A DNA stretch of 6,743 nt from Accumulibacter sp. (GTDB lineage: Bacteria; Pseudomonadota; Gammaproteobacteria; Burkholderiales; Rhodocyclaceae). The notes beneath the pieces were generated by a model, which made no database searches, was not told where the DNA came from, and was given only the letters and a program-made list of their open reading frames with translations. The translations under genes were made by a program, and so were the position numbers. This document shows, piece after piece, positions 5,688 to 6,743 of the stretch; positions within the stretch are counted from its first letter, which is position 1; every line of letters begins with the position of its first letter. The DNA lies in the NCBI GenBank assembly GCA_031274075.1, contig JAISQQ010000012.1:1-6743 (forward strand), given 5' to 3'.

Positions 5688-6413
5688 ATGGACTCGTACC
5701 AGTCGCTGCTGGATAAAATTTCCACACTTCAGAAAAAAGCTTCATCGTTGCGAGAGAACGAAAAGAGGCGTGCCATTGCCGAGATGCGCAAACTGATCGA
5801 GCTGTATGACGTTCAGTCTGCCGAGTTGTTTTCGGACGGCAAGCCATCCGTCGTTGCCAGCAAGCCGCTTCCGGTTTCCGCCACCGGCAAACGGATTCTT
5901 CCTCCCAAGTACCGCGATCCGGCAACGGGAAAAACCTGGAATGGGCACGGCAAGACGCCGCTCTGGCTGGTCGGGATTGGCGACAGGAGTAAATTCCTCA
6001 TAGCCGCGCAGGCCGAAGCCGCGAGCGATGCGCCCAAGCCGAGGAAAAGGGCGCAGAAGAAGGCAAAATCGTTCATCCCTCCCAAATACCGGGATCCGGA
6101 AACGGGAAAAACGTGGAACGGACACGGCAAGAGGCCGTTCTGGCTGACGGGCGACAAAGATAGATTTCTCATCGGGCAAGCCGAAGCCGCGGGCGATACG
6201 CTGAAATCGAAAAAAACGCAGACCAGAATAAAATCCCTGGCCGACTGGCAGGCGAGCGCGGCCAAGTCGATCATTGCAAAGACCGCGAAACCCAAAAAAG
6301 GTGCTTCGTCAAAACAGGTTGGAAAGCGTAAGCCCCGTAAAACAGCTTCTCCGAAGACGGACATCGCCGCTTCTCCAACGGACTCCAAGCCCGACGCTCT
6401 CCCGGTGGCCTGA
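5688..6413 (+). CDS. H-NS family nucleoid protein with two DNA-binding motifs and a basic tail
   Basis: H-NS proteins bind curved AT-rich DNA, bridge it and silence genes. Residues 1-48 form the oligomerising coiled-coil region (SLLDKISTLQKKASSLRENE, then AIAEMRKLIELYDV), like Bph3/BpH-type proteins of betaproteobacteria. The DNA-binding domain occurs twice: PPKYRDPATGKTWNGHGKTP (72-91) followed by LWL, and PPKYRDPETGKTWNGHGKRP (131-150) followed by FWL. Each copy is followed by a matching spacer (KFLIAAQAEAASDAPK; RFLIGQAEAAGDTLK). Residues about 172-241 are a Lys/Ala/Pro/Ser-rich tail with several KPKK/KRKPRK clusters, resembling histone H1-like tails. Typical relatives have about 100 residues and one domain; this one has 241. 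Start choice: AAGGGA 5 bases upstream. It is a stand-alone gene with its own promoter, and its codons (many AAA) look more A-rich than its neighbours'. The family call is firm; what the duplication does is unknown. Confidence 0.9.
   Translation: MDSYQSLLDKISTLQKKASSLRENEKRRAIAEMRKLIELYDVQSAELFSDGKPSVVASKPLPVSATGKRILPPKYRDPATGKTWNGHGKTPLWLVGIGDRSKFLIAAQAEAASDAPKPRKRAQKKAKSFIPPKYRDPETGKTWNGHGKRPFWLTGDKDRFLIGQAEAAGDTLKSKKTQTRIKSLADWQASAAKSIIAKTAKPKKGASSKQVGKRKPRKTASPKTDIAASPTDSKPDALPVA
5901..6131 (+). repeat. Duplicated DNA-binding-domain segment inside the H-NS family gene
   Basis: The 54-base cores at 5901-5954 and 6078-6131, starting 177 bases (59 codons) apart, are identical at 48 of 54 positions. 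Five of the six differences are synonymous; the sixth gives Ala79 against Glu138. Similarity continues more weakly into the following KFLI/RFLI-AEAA segments. This is an in-frame internal duplication, either fairly recent or kept similar by conversion or selection. Confidence 0.85.
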
Positions 6414-6461
6414 GTTTCTTCCGGGGACCATCGCCCGAGGGTCTCCGCGCTTCCCTTGAAA

Positions 6462-6485
6462 TGGAGCCTGTCCCGGCAGGCTCCA
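6462..6485 (+). terminator. Hairpin, possible terminator of the H-NS family gene
   Basis: TGGAGCCTG (6462-6470) and CAGGCTCCA (6477-6485) form a perfect 9-bp stem with a 6-base loop (TCCCGG), 48 bases after the stop codon. The following sequence, AGTGTTGGTGT, is only modestly T-rich, so it may stabilise a 3' end rather than terminate on its own. Confidence 0.45.
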
Positions 6486-6588
6486 AGTGTTGGTGTCGCA
6501 ATGCCTGAGGGCAAGGCCCGTTTCGTGTCGCCGGCGCACAAACGGAATCGATCGGGAAGTTCCCGTTAGAAGCTGTTTGCGATCTTCT

Positions 6589-6674
6589 CTGGGAGTGCGG
6601 AGCCCCTCCCCGCTTTTGACCCGCGCCATGACACGGCCGCCGCTGTTGCGGGGCGGGTGTCCCACGCTCCCCAG
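6589..6674. repeat. Imperfect inverted repeat, about 25-bp arms
   Basis: The left arm 6589-6613 (CTGGGAGTGCGG...CTCCCCGC) and right arm 6648-6674 (GCGGGGCGGG...CTCCCCAG) are complementary at both ends (CTGGG/CCCAG, CCCCGC/GCGGGG), with mismatches and small gaps between, around a 34-base loop. In the gap-free middle-to-inner part I count roughly 70% matching. It may be a degenerate structured intergenic repeat or the edge of a mobile element extending past the window; I cannot tell which. Confidence 0.45.
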
Positions 6675-6743
6675 GGGGCCATCGCACTCTCTCCATGAAT
6701 CGAGCGGTGCGCGCGAAAACGGCGGCGCATACCGGACGCTTCG

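Larger units (their letters stand above)
6414..6743. other. Non-coding stretch after the H-NS family gene
   Basis: I find no supported gene in these 330 bases. They contain the hairpin at 6462-6485, a small hairpin CGGGA/TCCCG (6553-6565) and an imperfect inverted repeat at 6589-6674. Plus-strand frames opening at ATG 6628 and ATG 6695 run off the end of the window; neither has a ribosome-binding site or a recognisable product. Confidence 0.5.

Noticed and set aside
6570..6590. GAAGCTGTTTGCGATCTTCT, suspected insertion-sequence end.
   Set aside because: It looks vaguely like IS terminal repeats, but no matching opposite end, target duplication or transposase is present in the window.
6695..6743. 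Possible gene start at ATG 6695 running off the right edge (MNRAVRAKTAAHTGRF).
   Set aside because: There is no Shine-Dalgarno sequence before it and only 16 codons are visible, too little to support a call.
1..6743. Search for a CRISPR array or a phage/defence operon.
   Set aside because: No regularly spaced direct repeats are present. The heptamer repeats at 2841-2868 have no spacers, and the AbiEii-like fragment is the only defence-type gene.

Overview
The window reads as chromosomal DNA from a GC-rich betaproteobacterium, most likely of the Rhodocyclales group (Accumulibacter/Dechloromonas/Azoarcus relatives). The evidence is the cell-division pair (ZapB-like small protein plus ZapA) followed by a 6S RNA, the Ade1-type long PurC, an OpdA-type oligopeptidase followed by a DUF4124-glutaredoxin protein, and an H-NS-like protein of the Bph3/Bordetella type with the KYRDPxTGxTWxGxGxxPxW DNA-binding motif. 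Placement to order is an inference.

Layout. (1) 1-159: the last 52 codons of a gene that looks like an AbiEii/AbiGii-type nucleotidyltransferase toxin, the only accessory or defence signal in the window. (2) 160-739: about 580 bases without a credible gene, holding one weak terminator-like hairpin. (3) 1500 down to 690, minus strand: a compact unit of ZapB-like coiled-coil protein, zapA, 6S RNA (ssrS) and a strong intrinsic terminator. Its promoter lies so close to the first ATG that the first mRNA may be leaderless. (4) 1501-1887: a divergent intergenic region carrying a 30-bp near-perfect inverted repeat. (5) 1888-2829, plus strand: purC. (6) 2830-2961: a short gap filled by a perfect 23-bp-armed inverted repeat built from alternating heptamers around a GC hairpin. 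(7) 2962-5541: prlC/opdA and a secreted DUF4124-glutaredoxin protein, 21 bp apart and probably co-transcribed. (8) 5542-5687: weak terminator, good sigma-70 promoter and a structured leader. (9) 5688-6413: an H-NS family protein with two copies of the DNA-binding motif. (10) 6414-6743: non-coding, with a clean hairpin and a large imperfect inverted repeat.

Most genes are core housekeeping: cell division, global transcription control by 6S RNA, purine synthesis and peptide turnover. I see no complete undescribed multi-gene system. The points most worth a second look are the H-NS-like protein with a duplicated DNA-binding domain and basic tail, the two intergenic inverted-repeat elements flanking purC, the possibly leaderless zapB-like/zapA/ssrS unit, and the junction between an accessory AbiEii-like gene and the 6S RNA locus.
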